NCBI GenBank assembly: GCA_964430225.1 | Contig: CAYSFE010000001.1 | Location: forward strand, 114,364 to 178,363 | Direction of reading: 5' to 3' | From: CAYSFE01 sp964430225 | Lineage (GTDB): Bacteria; Patescibacteriota; Dojkabacteria; GCA-016699595; JBAXKR01 | Length of the DNA: 64,000 nt | Shown here: positions 1 to 9,821 of the stretch, piece after piece | Layout of the letters: the number at the start of each line of letters is the position of its first letter | How positions within the stretch are numbered: the stretch's first letter is position 1 | Made by a program: the position numbers and the translations under genes | The notes under the pieces: model-generated | The model's database searches: none | The model's input: the letters and a program-made list of their open reading frames with translations, nothing else | What the model was told of the DNA's origin: nothing

Positions 1-48
1 TCCAAGTAATATTGATAAATATAGAAATATCTGCTTAATATCCATAAG

Positions 49-1962
49 TTACAGTACCTTTGATGCTATTGTTAAATATTTTAAAGTAGTATCATTGTCC
101 CATAAGGCTACTCTTGGAATATCTTTATACCCTTCTTTTATTAAAAATCCTCTTACCATATATTTAAGCATAGATAGATGATCCATACTTAAATTATTTT
201 TGTTTAGACCTTCATCTTCACTTGGAATGATTAAATCAGGATGTTTTTCCTGAAAACCTTGAACTAAAAACATACAGTATACATGTAATCTGTGTAGTGG
301 TGTTACTTCTTCCTTACTCACACCTGATACACTTGCAATTTCAACATCAGTTACTTCACCAAAGGCTTTAATGTAATCACTATCCTTATATAAACTATCT
401 AACAATCTATAGACATTTTCTATAGATGTATAATCAAATTTTATTCTAGATTTCTTTCCTTCTAACGCTAAATTAACTTCATTTAAAACTGACATAACAC
501 TTGCAAAGTTATGATCATCTTTCAAACCCGCAGTTTCCCCTACTCGAACACTCATCTCAATACCATCTTGATTTACAACCACAGCAAGCCTATCAGGGAA
601 AATAAATATATTTGTAACCCCATCCGGTCGGTATATAGCAAAGTTGGATATTACAGTATTACCGGGGTTAATATAATTAATTGAATAATCAATATCACAC
701 ATTACACCCTCACCTTCATTTTGAGAGGTTTGACCCCTTATATTTCCATATATTCTCGCTGGTAAAGCTGCCCTATTAACAGGACCTGAGTATTCCAAAG
801 CTGGAAAGAATCTTTCAACTCCAGTAAGAAATCGATTAATTTGATTTATCAAGACTGTTTCCCTTGGAGCCTCTGCGGATCTTCTAAATTCCCGCACTTC
901 TTCTGAGACTCCAGGCCCCATCCTTCCTCTATCATATGTAGCCCAATCATTATTATAATTTTCTACAGCCTTATCCTTAAAACCTTCTGGTAACTGAAAA
1001 AAACCCGCTAAACATTCTACATTTCGAAGAGCTAATAAGCTTGCAATTCTTTCACTTTTTGCTGTGTATTCCTCAATTTCCGCCATAAATTCAGACGGCT
1101 TTAATTTCCCCAACCGTTGTAACTCCAATATTTCAATTGTATTTTTATCAGGATCTAACAATGATAGTTCATCTTCTATTGAATGCTGAATCTTTAGACT
1201 AACATCGGCTTCATTATTAGTTATTCGATATTTACTGGCTGCCCTAGACATCCCGACTGCTTTTAATACTTTTGACTTTATAAAATCAGCTGGAGTTTTA
1301 ATATGAACTCTATCTAAAGAATGTCCTTTTTCATGTAAAAACTCACAAACCTTTTCTAAAGAATTAATTTCAGCTATATGAATTTCATTCGTTTCAGTAT
1401 TGATAATACTTATTGGACCAGGGTATTTATCTATTACCATGTCAACTGTTGCCCCTGAGTAATCCAAAAGATCGATAAAACCAACACCAGGTATTCCAAC
1501 AACAACTTGTTTTGAAACAATTGTAAGCCTATATATATCAAATCCAAGAGCTTTTGATTCCGCTTCTTTCTTATCAATGTTAATTCTTCCAACCATATGG
1601 ATTTCCAAACCTCCTGAATTCGGAATAACTGATTTGTAATAGTATTTATTGTAACTGTCTTTAAATCTTTTAAGATTATCTGGATTTCTGGCTCTATCTT
1701 TAAGATAAGATTCTATTTCTTCTTCAAAGGCTTCTGGAGACAGATCTACTCCTTTTATTGCATCCTCTACCTTATCGACTACCTTTAACCTCGTCATAGC
1801 TTCTAACCTGCCCCTCCATATTCCCCTTTCAACCGTTACAAACAGCCTTTCTAATTCATTTGTTTCTTTCAATTCTCTGTTTTGTAAACCAGGAAAGAAT
1901 TCATCAAAAGTAGTTCCAATCGGAGTGCTGGCTTCTATTGTTTGAGCAGTTTCGGCAGGCAT
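49..1962 (-). CDS. Unknown 637-aa protein with an HExxH-like motif
   Basis: I do not recognise this protein. The reading frame stays open to 1995, but the ATG at 1962 is the better start because it lies 2 nt after the stop of the upstream membrane-protein gene. No signal peptide or membrane segment is visible, so it is probably cytoplasmic. It contains HEKGH at about residues 210-214, which matches the zinc-metalloprotease pattern HExxH. A SERIAS segment with a Glu near residue 304 could supply a third ligand. The assignment is weak because HExxH also occurs by chance and the flanking residues are not the usual hydrophobic helix. It closes a minus-strand run behind ruvABC and the membrane protein. 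Function is unknown. Confidence 0.75.
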   Translation of the reverse strand: MPAETAQTIEASTPIGTTFDEFFPGLQNRELKETNELERLFVTVERGIWRGRLEAMTRLKVVDKVEDAIKGVDLSPEAFEEEIESYLKDRARNPDNLKRFKDSYNKYYYKSVIPNSGGLEIHMVGRINIDKKEAESKALGFDIYRLTIVSKQVVVGIPGVGFIDLLDYSGATVDMVIDKYPGPISIINTETNEIHIAEINSLEKVCEFLHEKGHSLDRVHIKTPADFIKSKVLKAVGMSRAASKYRITNNEADVSLKIQHSIEDELSLLDPDKNTIEILELQRLGKLKPSEFMAEIEEYTAKSERIASLLALRNVECLAGFFQLPEGFKDKAVENYNNDWATYDRGRMGPGVSEEVREFRRSAEAPRETVLINQINRFLTGVERFFPALEYSGPVNRAALPARIYGNIRGQTSQNEGEGVMCDIDYSINYINPGNTVISNFAIYRPDGVTNIFIFPDRLAVVVNQDGIEMSVRVGETAGLKDDHNFASVMSVLNEVNLALEGKKSRIKFDYTSIENVYRLLDSLYKDSDYIKAFGEVTDVEIASVSGVSKEEVTPLHRLHVYCMFLVQGFQEKHPDLIIPSEDEGLNKNNLSMDHLSMLKYMVRGFLIKEGYKDIPRVALWDNDTTLKYLTIASKVL

Positions 1963-1964
1963 AT

Positions 1965-2801
1965 TTATCCTATTAATCTCCCATTTATACCCCAATCCGT
2001 AACTATTAAAGAGAAGAATATAACTAAAATAGTGACTATAAAATATTCGAATATGACTGCTTTAGATAGCTTATCTGAGGTTTCTAGTACAATTCCAAAT
2101 ATTATGTATAGAAATACTGTAATAATCAGAGCTATAAACTCAGATGGAATAGGCCACAGATTAAGTACCAAGCTCATTAAAAATAGCACCACCATTATAG
2201 GTACAGTGAGCTTTACATTTGTCTTAGACGATAAACTCATCACCCAGTTTAATTGAAATACAATATAGAAGAAAAAAATACCTGTAAGAACAATTCTTAA
2301 GATATTTGATATGTTTATATTATATATTATTGTTAAAAAAAGATAATTGGCCAACAGGGAAAAAATATATTGCGCAGACTTCCCTGCTCTAGCAAGCGGA
2401 ATTACGTTAATACTTGAAATGTTTAATATATTTGCATTTAATATTACAAAATATGTAATTGCAATAAATATAACAAGAGTAATTAGTGAAAAGGCAGCAT
2501 ATTGAAGGCCTAAGATCCCTCTATATAACGATAACTGTATAAATAAAGTAAAAAGAAAAAGAAGGAGAGATGGAAATAGTGGAACAATAGCTAATTTATA
2601 CTTTGTAAGGTTCAATGATACTACCCATAACACCCCAATATATGTGATAAAACCTATTAAAAATGCACCTAAGACCTTTTTAAGAAGCTCTGAATCAACT
2701 CCCTGAAATCTTATGATACCAATTTGTAGGAATAGAAAAACTAAAGAGGTAATGGCAGTTACCATTATTACTTTAAACCTAGTTGATACTTGTATGTACA
2801 T
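1965..2801 (-). CDS. Polytopic membrane protein of unknown function
   Basis: This 278-aa protein is almost entirely hydrophobic, with about eight predicted transmembrane segments separated by very short loops. I see no catalytic motif or recognisable family signature. It starts 7 nt after the ruvB stop and ends 2 nt before the next start, so it is probably in the same transcript as ruvABC. Strand, packing and base composition match its neighbours, and nothing suggests transfer. It could be a transporter-like or structural membrane protein, but the sequence gives no basis for a choice. Confidence 0.8.
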   Translation of the reverse strand: MYIQVSTRFKVIMVTAITSLVFLFLQIGIIRFQGVDSELLKKVLGAFLIGFITYIGVLWVVSLNLTKYKLAIVPLFPSLLLFLFTLFIQLSLYRGILGLQYAAFSLITLVIFIAITYFVILNANILNISSINVIPLARAGKSAQYIFSLLANYLFLTIIYNINISNILRIVLTGIFFFYIVFQLNWVMSLSSKTNVKLTVPIMVVLFLMSLVLNLWPIPSEFIALIITVFLYIIFGIVLETSDKLSKAVIFEYFIVTILVIFFSLIVTDWGINGRLIG

Positions 2802-2808
2802 ATTAATA

Positions 2809-3837
2809 TTATATCAAACTTTCTTGATCAAAGACTTTGTTATCAAAATCTATTCCCAAATACTCATATGCTCTCTTTGTTGCTACTCTCCCCTTAGAAG
2901 TTCTTTGCAAGAACCCCTTTTGTATTAGGTAAGGTTCATATACGTCAGATATTGTATCTTCTTCTTCAGATAGAGCTGCAGCCATTGTATTAAGTCCTAC
3001 TGGACCACCTTCAAAGTTCTTAATAATAGATTCTAAAAGTCTTTTATCATTTTCATCTAATCCAATATCATCTACTCTAAGTAAGTTCATAGCATCAAAG
3101 AGATCTTCTTTTGTCACTTTTGAGTTATATCTATAGTTACTAAAATCTCTAACTCTCTTAAGTAGTCTTATTGCAATTCTAGCAGTACCACGGGATCTTT
3201 TAGCTAATTCCCTGGCATGTTCTTTATCAATTTCAATACCAAGTATCTTTGATTTTTGAATTACTAGTTTCTCTAAATCATCTTCGTTATAGAAGTCAAG
3301 TCTCATAAGAGAACCAAACCTATCTCTAAGTGGAGCACTCATCATACCTATCTTCGTAGTAGCTCCAATTATTGTAAACTTAGGGAGATCAATTCTTACA
3401 GATTTAGCAGAAGGACCTTTCCCTAAGATGATATCAATAGCATAATCTTCCATTGCTGGATAAAGCACTTCCTCTACTACTTTACTCATCCTATGAATTT
3501 CATCTATGAATAAAATATCTCCATCAGCTAAGTTAGTAATAATAGAAGCAAGATCCCCTGCTCTCTCAATAGCAGGACCAGAAGTTACATGAATATTCTT
3601 TCCCATTTCATTTGCTACAACATATGCGAGTGATGTCTTCCCAAGTCCTGGAGGGCCATGGAATATTATATGATCTAAGGATTCACCTCTAGATTTACAA
3701 GCATCAATCATAACCTTTAACATTTCCTTTTCTCTCTCTCTTCCGATCACATCGGCAAACATTTTAGGACGTAAGGATTTGTCTAACTCTACATCACTAT
3801 CATCTTTTGTTTTTGGATTTAAAACTTGGTCTCTCAA
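2809..3837 (-). CDS. ruvB: Holliday junction branch migration ATPase RuvB
   Basis: RuvB is the hexameric AAA+ motor that drives branch migration of Holliday junctions held by RuvA. The Walker A motif GPPGLGKT is at residues 61-68 and Walker B/DEIH at about 112-115. The C-terminal winged helix carries the typical GGPVGLNTMAAAL stretch. Length (342 aa) is normal. The start codon is TTG and directly follows the ruvA stop (TAA-TTG). The only nearby ATG would remove the conserved SLRP segment before the ATPase core, so TTG is preferred. The order ruvC-ruvA-ruvB on one strand, with yebC in front, is a classical recombination operon. Confidence 0.97.
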   Translation of the reverse strand: MRDQVLNPKTKDDSDVELDKSLRPKMFADVIGREREKEMLKVMIDACKSRGESLDHIIFHGPPGLGKTSLAYVVANEMGKNIHVTSGPAIERAGDLASIITNLADGDILFIDEIHRMSKVVEEVLYPAMEDYAIDIILGKGPSAKSVRIDLPKFTIIGATTKIGMMSAPLRDRFGSLMRLDFYNEDDLEKLVIQKSKILGIEIDKEHARELAKRSRGTARIAIRLLKRVRDFSNYRYNSKVTKEDLFDAMNLLRVDDIGLDENDKRLLESIIKNFEGGPVGLNTMAAALSEEEDTISDVYEPYLIQKGFLQRTSKGRVATKRAYEYLGIDFDNKVFDQESLI

Positions 3838-4431
3838 TTATCTGCTTCTTAGATTTTGTAAAACCATCTTCATTATCACTGAATGGTCCTTTGATTCTAG
3901 ATCTTTTACAGATATTTTGGAATAGGCCTCTTCTATCTCTACTTTTTTGAAACCGAGACTTGAAAGTGCATCAATAATTTCAGATTTTTGATCTTCTGAT
4001 ACTGCCTCTTTAATCGTCTTTTTTGTTGTATCAATATACTTGATTTCGTCAAGTTTACCACCTAATTCGAGAGTAATCTTTTCTAATGTTTTACTTCCAA
4101 TTCCCTTAACTTTAAAGGCTTTTAAATTTCCTGATTTTACACCACTCACAATACTATCTACCCCGATCTCAAGTAATAGAAGTGCACTTTTAGGCCCAAC
4201 TCCCGAAACACTTAAAAGTTTTTCAAAAAGATTTAATTCATTTTGAGAATCAAATCCGAATAGTCTAAACGAGTCTTCTCTCACATGTGTAAATATATAT
4301 ATCTCTATCTCATCCCCTTTGTTATATATCCTACCAGCCACAATCTCCACTTTGTACCCCACGTTATTCACGACAACAGAAATATATTCTGAGTTTGAAA
4401 AGAGAATTTTTCCTTTTAAGTAGTTAATCAT
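3838..4431 (-). CDS. ruvA: Holliday junction binding protein RuvA
   Basis: RuvA binds four-way junctions as a tetramer and recruits RuvB. The N-terminal OB fold begins MINYLKGKI. The helix-hairpin-helix region includes LLSVSGVGPKSALLLL and a second copy around VKGIGSKTLEKI. The C-terminal domain that contacts RuvB is present. Length (197 aa) is typical. The gene sits 3 nt after ruvC and abuts ruvB, so the three subunits are probably co-translated. Confidence 0.97.
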   Translation of the reverse strand: MINYLKGKILFSNSEYISVVVNNVGYKVEIVAGRIYNKGDEIEIYIFTHVREDSFRLFGFDSQNELNLFEKLLSVSGVGPKSALLLLEIGVDSIVSGVKSGNLKAFKVKGIGSKTLEKITLELGGKLDEIKYIDTTKKTIKEAVSEDQKSEIIDALSSLGFKKVEIEEAYSKISVKDLESKDHSVIMKMVLQNLRSR

Positions 4432-4434
4432 AGT

Positions 4435-4911
4435 TTATCTAACCACAAATGAGTGGGTAAGTGCAATAGCTAGAGCATCTGCTATATCATCAGGTCTTGG
4501 TATTTCTTTTAAGTTAAGAAGTAGTTTTACCATTTTTTGTACTTGTGCTTTATCAGCTCTTCCACTACTTGTTACTCCTTGTTTTACTTGTAAAGGCGTA
4601 TACTCAGCGATCTTCACATTCTGTCTCATCAACGCAGACAGTATAACTCCTCTTGCTTCTGCAACTTGTATAACAGTCTTTTGGTTTTTGAAGTAGAATA
4701 ACTCTTCAACAGCTGACTCATCTGGAGAATACTTCTTTATGATTTTTGTTAGTTCCTTATCGAGTATTAAAAGTCTTTCAGGAATACTTAAATCTTTAGA
4801 AGTGAGTATTGCTCCATATTCAACCAGAGTAGTTTTATTCCTAATCTTACTCTTCTCTACTACTCCCCAGCCTGTAATTGCTATCCCACAATCTATTCCT
4901 AGTATTATCAT
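4435..4911 (-). CDS. ruvC: Holliday junction resolvase RuvC
   Basis: RuvC is the Mg2+-dependent endonuclease that resolves Holliday junctions. The RNase H-like fold starts MIILGIDCGIAITGWG with catalytic Asp7. The second acidic site is in AVEELFYFKNQ (Glu69/70), and the C-terminal acidic cluster is PRPDDIADALAIALTH (Asp141/142 and Asp145). Length is 158 aa, normal for the family. The ATG overlaps the yebC TGA stop (ATGA), indicating translational coupling. All catalytic positions look intact. Confidence 0.97.
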   Translation of the reverse strand: MIILGIDCGIAITGWGVVEKSKIRNKTTLVEYGAILTSKDLSIPERLLILDKELTKIIKKYSPDESAVEELFYFKNQKTVIQVAEARGVILSALMRQNVKIAEYTPLQVKQGVTSSGRADKAQVQKMVKLLLNLKEIPRPDDIADALAIALTHSFVVR

Positions 4912-5723
4912 TTAACGTTATGCCAAACGTTTAATACGTCATCTGATTCTTCCATTTTCTCAATGAAGTTATGTAACTTTTCTTCTTTCTCTTCAGGTAT
5001 TTCGATAGGGCTTTTACATATTTTTACAACTTCTGCACTTTCTATCTTGTATCCTAATTTACTTATTTCTTTATACACATGATTCAAATCAGTTTTTGAG
5101 GTTAGAATTTCAAAGCCCATGTAGTTTTCTTCTCCTTCTAGTTCATCATTTGTAACAAACTCTAGTTCCATATCTAATACATCATTAACACCGGTGATAT
5201 CTAGTATTTGAAGCATTACTTCATCCTTGTTATCTACTTTTACCAGCTTATCTATTCCTCCATATTTCTCTGATTTCACTACTTTAGCTAAGTACATATT
5301 TATTCTTCCCATTTCTTCAAATTGCCAAGATACTGAATTTACAGATCCCATAACAGCACCCGAACTTTCAGCCATTTTTCTAATACTTGCAAATGTCCTA
5401 TTCGCATTATCAGTAAGACAATCTATGATAAAAGCAATATCTCCTCCTAAATATCCTTCATAACTGATATTTTCATAGCTAACTGCATCTTTACCTACCC
5501 CAAGTCCTTTATCTATAGCCTTTTGGACATTATCTTTAGGTAAGTTAGCAGCTTTAGCCTTATCTATTGCTAGTCTAAGTGCAAAGTTAAGATCTGCATC
5601 TCCACCACCTGTTTTGGCAGCAACTGTAATAGCATTACCAAGCTTCGTGAATAGAGCTCCACGTTTCTGATCTGTAACTCCTTTAGCTCTTTTAATCTTA
5701 GCCCATTTTGAATGTCCTGACAT
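4908..5723 (-). CDS. yebC: YebC/PmpR-family protein
   Basis: The N-terminus MSGHSKWAKIKRAKG and the following QKRGALFTKLGNAI and NLPKDNVQKAIDKG blocks identify the YebC family, cytoplasmic proteins linked to transcription control and, more recently, to ribosome function at proline stretches. It often precedes ruvCAB, as here. At 271 aa it is somewhat longer than the usual 240-250 aa, with extra residues in the C-terminal half. It ends in TGA overlapping the ruvC start, which also shows that TGA is a stop in this genome. Confidence 0.95.
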   Translation of the reverse strand: MSGHSKWAKIKRAKGVTDQKRGALFTKLGNAITVAAKTGGGDADLNFALRLAIDKAKAANLPKDNVQKAIDKGLGVGKDAVSYENISYEGYLGGDIAFIIDCLTDNANRTFASIRKMAESSGAVMGSVNSVSWQFEEMGRINMYLAKVVKSEKYGGIDKLVKVDNKDEVMLQILDITGVNDVLDMELEFVTNDELEGEENYMGFEILTSKTDLNHVYKEISKLGYKIESAEVVKICKSPIEIPEEKEEKLHNFIEKMEESDDVLNVWHNVK

Positions 5724-5757
5724 AGTTATTACTTAATATCTTAGCTTACGTATACTA

Positions 5758-6765
5758 TCACTTAGATAACCTACCAATCAACCCCAGTACTTCATTAATA
5801 TTTAAAATATCAGTTGTATCTGAGCTTAAGTATGCTAGTAGTATGTCATTAGTCTCAATACGATTCATACTTTTGAGTTTAGTAACTATAAAAGTATTAG
5901 AGCTTTCTTCTAAAGAACTATTTAGAGAGTCTTTAATATTTCCAATGATTTTTTCAACGAATTTCTCATCGTCTGAGAGACTTACTCCTTTTAATGTCAT
6001 TTCAAATCCCATATCACTTTTAAGTTTCTCCATAATAGCTCCATGTTTCTTTTTAAAAGTTTCATTTATGAATTCTCCATCCATTAGTTTCTTTTCTGCA
6101 GCTTTACTTCTCGTTAAAGGATAGAAAATACCAGCAATGAAGCCTATAATTCCAAAATATCTTTTTGTCTCATCTCTTCCTTTCTCAAGCCCCCTCTTTA
6201 AACTCACTATTGCCTTAGTCCAAGAAGGAGATATTGGGCGAAGACATATTTGAATAACAAATTGATCAGTTTTATTTAGCGAAGTAATTACTTCACTTCT
6301 ATATTCTCGTGGGTTATATGGGATTGCAAAGTCTTGCTTTGTTTCAAATTCAAAATAGTCTTTATATTTACTTTTTAATAATATATCCACTTTATTTAAT
6401 GCTTTTTTTTCTTTGTCTTTTTTAAAATCTGAAAGTTTATCTAATACTTCTGGTCTTAATCTTAAGTACATTTCTCCATTTACAAACTCAATAACTAAAT
6501 ACTCTCTTGATTTAAATAGCTTAAATGACTCTTGGAATAGGGATGTTAATTGAGAAAGTCCTAAATCACCCTTCTTTAAAGCTATTCTTACATACTTATT
6601 ACTTGTATATTCGTTTTCCCTTCTCTTACCGTCAAGAATTACAAGCACTACTAGAATAAAGATTAAAAAGAAAACACATAGAAGAATATAATTTAAATAT
6701 GGGATTAAAGGGTCAAAATTAGAAGATCTTAAAATACCAATTATTTCTTCAAGTGCCTGTCTCAT
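5758..6765 (-). CDS. Single-pass membrane protein of unknown function
   Basis: The 335-aa protein has one strong transmembrane segment near residues 25-45 (YILLCVFFLIFILVVLVIL), followed by a basic stretch and a large, probably cytoplasmic domain. No enzyme motif is visible. The layout, with an N-terminal anchor and a soluble domain containing a QFVIQICLRPISPSW strand, reminds me of anchored modules that accompany secretion-type ATPases in CPR genomes, but no such ATPase is in this window. It abuts the LCP-like gene (1 nt apart), so the two probably act together at the envelope. Confidence 0.75.
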   Translation of the reverse strand: MRQALEEIIGILRSSNFDPLIPYLNYILLCVFFLIFILVVLVILDGKRRENEYTSNKYVRIALKKGDLGLSQLTSLFQESFKLFKSREYLVIEFVNGEMYLRLRPEVLDKLSDFKKDKEKKALNKVDILLKSKYKDYFEFETKQDFAIPYNPREYRSEVITSLNKTDQFVIQICLRPISPSWTKAIVSLKRGLEKGRDETKRYFGIIGFIAGIFYPLTRSKAAEKKLMDGEFINETFKKKHGAIMEKLKSDMGFEMTLKGVSLSDDEKFVEKIIGNIKDSLNSSLEESSNTFIVTKLKSMNRIETNDILLAYLSSDTTDILNINEVLGLIGRLSK

Positions 6766-7959
6766 TTAAAACGTTTTCACAAGAATTAATATATCTGCAG
6801 TAGAAAGCTTTTCAGGACTTTCATACTTAAAATCTGCATCTACAAATATTTTCTTTAAATACTCAGTAGTTTTTACATATTTATTACTATCTTTAATATA
6901 TATGGTATTTTTTGAAACTTCCACACTAAAATTCCCTGTCCTATTTATTGATAATCCAGCATTTGAAAGATACCTTCCAACCTTTGTAGCAAGCCCTTTT
7001 TCATTCGATGCATTTAGAACTTCTATTCTAACTTGCTCTCGTAATATAGCCTTATCTGAAAAATTATCTCTAATATATCTATCAAACTTATCTTGATCCA
7101 TATATCTCTTACCAGAAACTATATTGAATATGCTGGTTGGTGTAAAATATAGAGACATTTTATTTGCAGAAGACACTAAATCACTAATTAAGCTTCTAAA
7201 ATCATTAATTTCAATATTTGTGAATATATGTTCTTTGGTACTTAAGGTTAATTTAGAAAAGGACAGTAAAAAATCAAGATTTCCAAATCTTTTAAGCATT
7301 TCCACCATATATTTATTGTCATTTACTAGTCTTTGACCCTCATTTGAGTACTCGTTATTCCAAAAGCTATCAAAGTTTGAATTAGTTATTTCAATTCTTC
7401 CTTTTTTAAATGTATTTGAATCATATTCATTAGAAACCGTTAGTGGACCAATATATGTATGGAAGTCTTTAATATACTTACGATCAATTATGATATATCC
7501 ATCAGATTTTAGTGCAATATAGTTCTCCCAGAATGATATGAAATCATTAATACTATCCCCTTTTAGCTTCATATATTGAAGTATTTTAGATACTTCCATG
7601 TTACTTCCATATTTACTCTCAGAAACTATAGCTGTGGTTGATATGTTTAAAAGTTTAAAGTTTCTTGTTGATGGATTTTGTTGAAGTACAAAAAACCCTG
7701 TAATTAGTTCATACCCCGATGATTTATCACGTATAAAGATAAAGATATTATTACTATCTAGTTTTGACTCATATATCTTTTTATTCGCATCTCCAAAGTT
7801 TCCTACTGAATAGTTAAACATATTTACCATATTTGAAGCCAGTAAATATCCAGAATATATTAGGAATAGAGAGAGAATAACTAAAAATAGGATCTTAAAC
7901 CGTCTTTTTAATCCATCGAAAAGATGTTTTTTACTTTTAAGTCTTTTTAGAAATTTCAT
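6766..7959 (-). CDS. LCP/LytR-like envelope protein with LytR_C domain
   Basis: The 397-aa protein has a basic N-terminus, one transmembrane segment near residues 20-43 and a large extracytoplasmic part. The C-terminal ~100 residues (REQVRIEVLNASNEKGLATKV through TADILILVKTF) match the LytR_C domain, which follows LytR-CpsA-Psr domains that attach glycopolymers to peptidoglycan. The central region has the length of an LCP domain, but I cannot find its usual arginine cluster, so activity is uncertain. The frame stays open to 8016. ATG at 7959 is preferred because it gives a lysine-rich MKFLKRLKSKK start and reduces the overlap with the pseudouridine synthase to 23 nt. Confidence 0.75.
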   Translation of the reverse strand: MKFLKRLKSKKHLFDGLKRRFKILFLVILSLFLIYSGYLLASNMVNMFNYSVGNFGDANKKIYESKLDSNNIFIFIRDKSSGYELITGFFVLQQNPSTRNFKLLNISTTAIVSESKYGSNMEVSKILQYMKLKGDSINDFISFWENYIALKSDGYIIIDRKYIKDFHTYIGPLTVSNEYDSNTFKKGRIEITNSNFDSFWNNEYSNEGQRLVNDNKYMVEMLKRFGNLDFLLSFSKLTLSTKEHIFTNIEINDFRSLISDLVSSANKMSLYFTPTSIFNIVSGKRYMDQDKFDRYIRDNFSDKAILREQVRIEVLNASNEKGLATKVGRYLSNAGLSINRTGNFSVEVSKNTIYIKDSNKYVKTTEYLKKIFVDADFKYESPEKLSTADILILVKTF

Positions 7960-8902
7960 GTTGGGCAGTTTTAAATATTGATGGAAGTTCTGATAGGAAC
8001 TCCATAGGGGTTCCATCCATGAGCTTTAATTTTACTTTATGTGCATGTAGCATAAGTCTTTCATAAGATTTTCCAGAATATATCAGGTCTCCCCATATTG
8101 GGAAGCCAATACTACTTAAATGTACTCTTAATTGGTGTGTTCTACCTGTTTTAGGATATGCTTCAAGCATATGATCGTCTACTAGTTTAAATCTTGTTTC
8201 AGAGTATTTTAGAGCGTCTTTTGAGCCTGATTCTTGTAAACTCATCTTCTTTCTATCTCTTAACGATCTTCCCATAAACCCAGATACCAATATCTCGTTT
8301 TCAGACAAATTCTTTACTTGCCCAATAACTTTTCCCTTTGAGTTTTTAATTTTAAAATCTCCCTTTTTAAATTCTTTTGAAACACCCTCATCTACCATAC
8401 AAATATACATTTTTTCTACTTCCCTATGCTCAAAAAGTGAAGAATAGTAATCAAGAGCAACAGGATTTTTAGCTACTAGTAGTACACCTGAGGTGTCTTT
8501 ATCTAGCCTATGGACAAGACCCATTCTAATATCTAGAGATTCTTCTGTAAGACCTAGATAGTACATAACAGCATTTGAAACAGTTCCAGAAGTAACACCT
8601 GAACCTGGATGTACGACCATTCCAACCTCTTTATCAATCACTAACAAATCTTTATCCTCATATATTATCTTTAGCGCTATATTTTCTGGAAGTATATGAT
8701 CATTCTTTGGAGTTTCAAGAGTCTCATAGCTAATTTCATCTCCAATTTTTAACTTTGTAGAAGATGATTCTTTTTTTCCATTTAAAAGTATTTGCGAAGA
8801 TTCTATGAAATGTTGGACAGAATTTCTCGATAACCCTAAATGAAGAGCCATAAAGACGTCAAGTCTACTTCCTCTATTTTCTTCATTTATCTGTATTTTC
8901 AT
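7937..8902 (-). CDS. rluD: RluD-family 23S rRNA pseudouridine synthase
   Basis: This enzyme isomerises uridine to pseudouridine in structured RNA, probably 23S rRNA. An N-terminal S4 RNA-binding domain (SRLDVFMALHLGLSRNSVQ) precedes the catalytic core with the signature GLVHRLDKDTSGVLLVAKN, where Asp of RLDKDT is the nucleophile. The C-terminal GRTHQLRVHL block is intact. Two starts are possible: TTG at 8914 and ATG at 8902. ATG is preferred, has GGA about 10 nt upstream, and gives a protein beginning at the S4 domain. RluA, RluC and RluD are hard to separate, so the symbol is a family-level guess. Confidence 0.92.
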   Translation of the reverse strand: MKIQINEENRGSRLDVFMALHLGLSRNSVQHFIESSQILLNGKKESSSTKLKIGDEISYETLETPKNDHILPENIALKIIYEDKDLLVIDKEVGMVVHPGSGVTSGTVSNAVMYYLGLTEESLDIRMGLVHRLDKDTSGVLLVAKNPVALDYYSSLFEHREVEKMYICMVDEGVSKEFKKGDFKIKNSKGKVIGQVKNLSENEILVSGFMGRSLRDRKKMSLQESGSKDALKYSETRFKLVDDHMLEAYPKTGRTHQLRVHLSSIGFPIWGDLIYSGKSYERLMLHAHKVKLKLMDGTPMEFLSELPSIFKTAQHEISKKT

Positions 8903-9821
8903 TTTTGGATCCAAACAATTTATTAAAAGACCCTTTCATACTTGACCCAAATATTGAAGAAATTGTAGACTCGTTAACTTCTCGGTATGACTGATTAAAA
9001 CCTTTAGATACGCCTTCTCCTCTTCTTACAAACCTAGCCCTTTCTTTAACAATATCAACATCTGAACTTGCCCTGTCTAAAGAATTTTCCTTAATAGTAA
9101 TAGCTTTCTCAAGTAAAAGAAGGAAAAATGTTAAGAATAGGATACCTATATATACAAGTAACTTCTTTAAATCAAAAGAAATATATATTGAGTTTAAAGC
9201 AAATACCAGGTATGACAAAAATAGAACCCATTTAAGAAACGTAGCATTAGAAAATCTTTGTGACATAGTGACAAAATACAAACATACAAGAAAACCTAGT
9301 ATTAATGGGTATGTATAGCTATCAAGTCCAGTTAGTGGATTTTTTGAAATATATACAAGTAAAACTACACTCATTAATAGTAGAGAAATTCTTCCATATC
9401 TTACAAAAGTAAGAAAATATGTTTTTCCAAGTTTAAATTTAGAATCTATCATTGAAAAAAGAAATACTGGAACTATTGAAGCAGAGATAAAATAGTTAAA
9501 ATCCCATATTTTGAATATACTCCAAGGATAGGTATCAAAAAATATTCTATTAACGATATTATTATCAAAATCTTCAACTATCCTATATGGAAGTAAATTC
9601 CAAGCTACATTTTGATCATAAAACACGATAAGGTAAAGAAGCCTTGTTACAAATACCCAAATTAAAAGAAAAAGTAGAAGCTTATCAAATTCTGAATATA
9701 TATCAGTTTGTGATTTTCTTGCAAATCTCCAAGTGGTATAGAAAGCTATGAGTAAAGTAACAACCACCATGAATAATGGAGAGCGAATAATCCCTAAAAT
9801 TGTTTCTAAGATAGCAGACAT
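8883..9821 (-). CDS. Multi-pass membrane protein with charged C-terminal tail
   Basis: I do not recognise this 312-aa protein. It has about seven or eight hydrophobic segments in the first 240 residues, then a hydrophilic, Ser/Lys-rich tail of about 70 residues that is probably cytoplasmic and flexible. The spacing of membrane segments and the WNLLPYR loop recall lipid-modifying or VanZ-like membrane enzymes only loosely, and no catalytic residues can be assigned. It overlaps the M16 peptidase gene by 16 nt and the pseudouridine synthase by about 20 nt, which suggests one operon. Confidence 0.75.
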   Translation of the reverse strand: MSAILETILGIIRSPLFMVVVTLLIAFYTTWRFARKSQTDIYSEFDKLLLFLLIWVFVTRLLYLIVFYDQNVAWNLLPYRIVEDFDNNIVNRIFFDTYPWSIFKIWDFNYFISASIVPVFLFSMIDSKFKLGKTYFLTFVRYGRISLLLMSVVLLVYISKNPLTGLDSYTYPLILGFLVCLYFVTMSQRFSNATFLKWVLFLSYLVFALNSIYISFDLKKLLVYIGILFLTFFLLLLEKAITIKENSLDRASSDVDIVKERARFVRRGEGVSKGFNQSYREVNESTISSIFGSSMKGSFNKLFGSKNENTDK

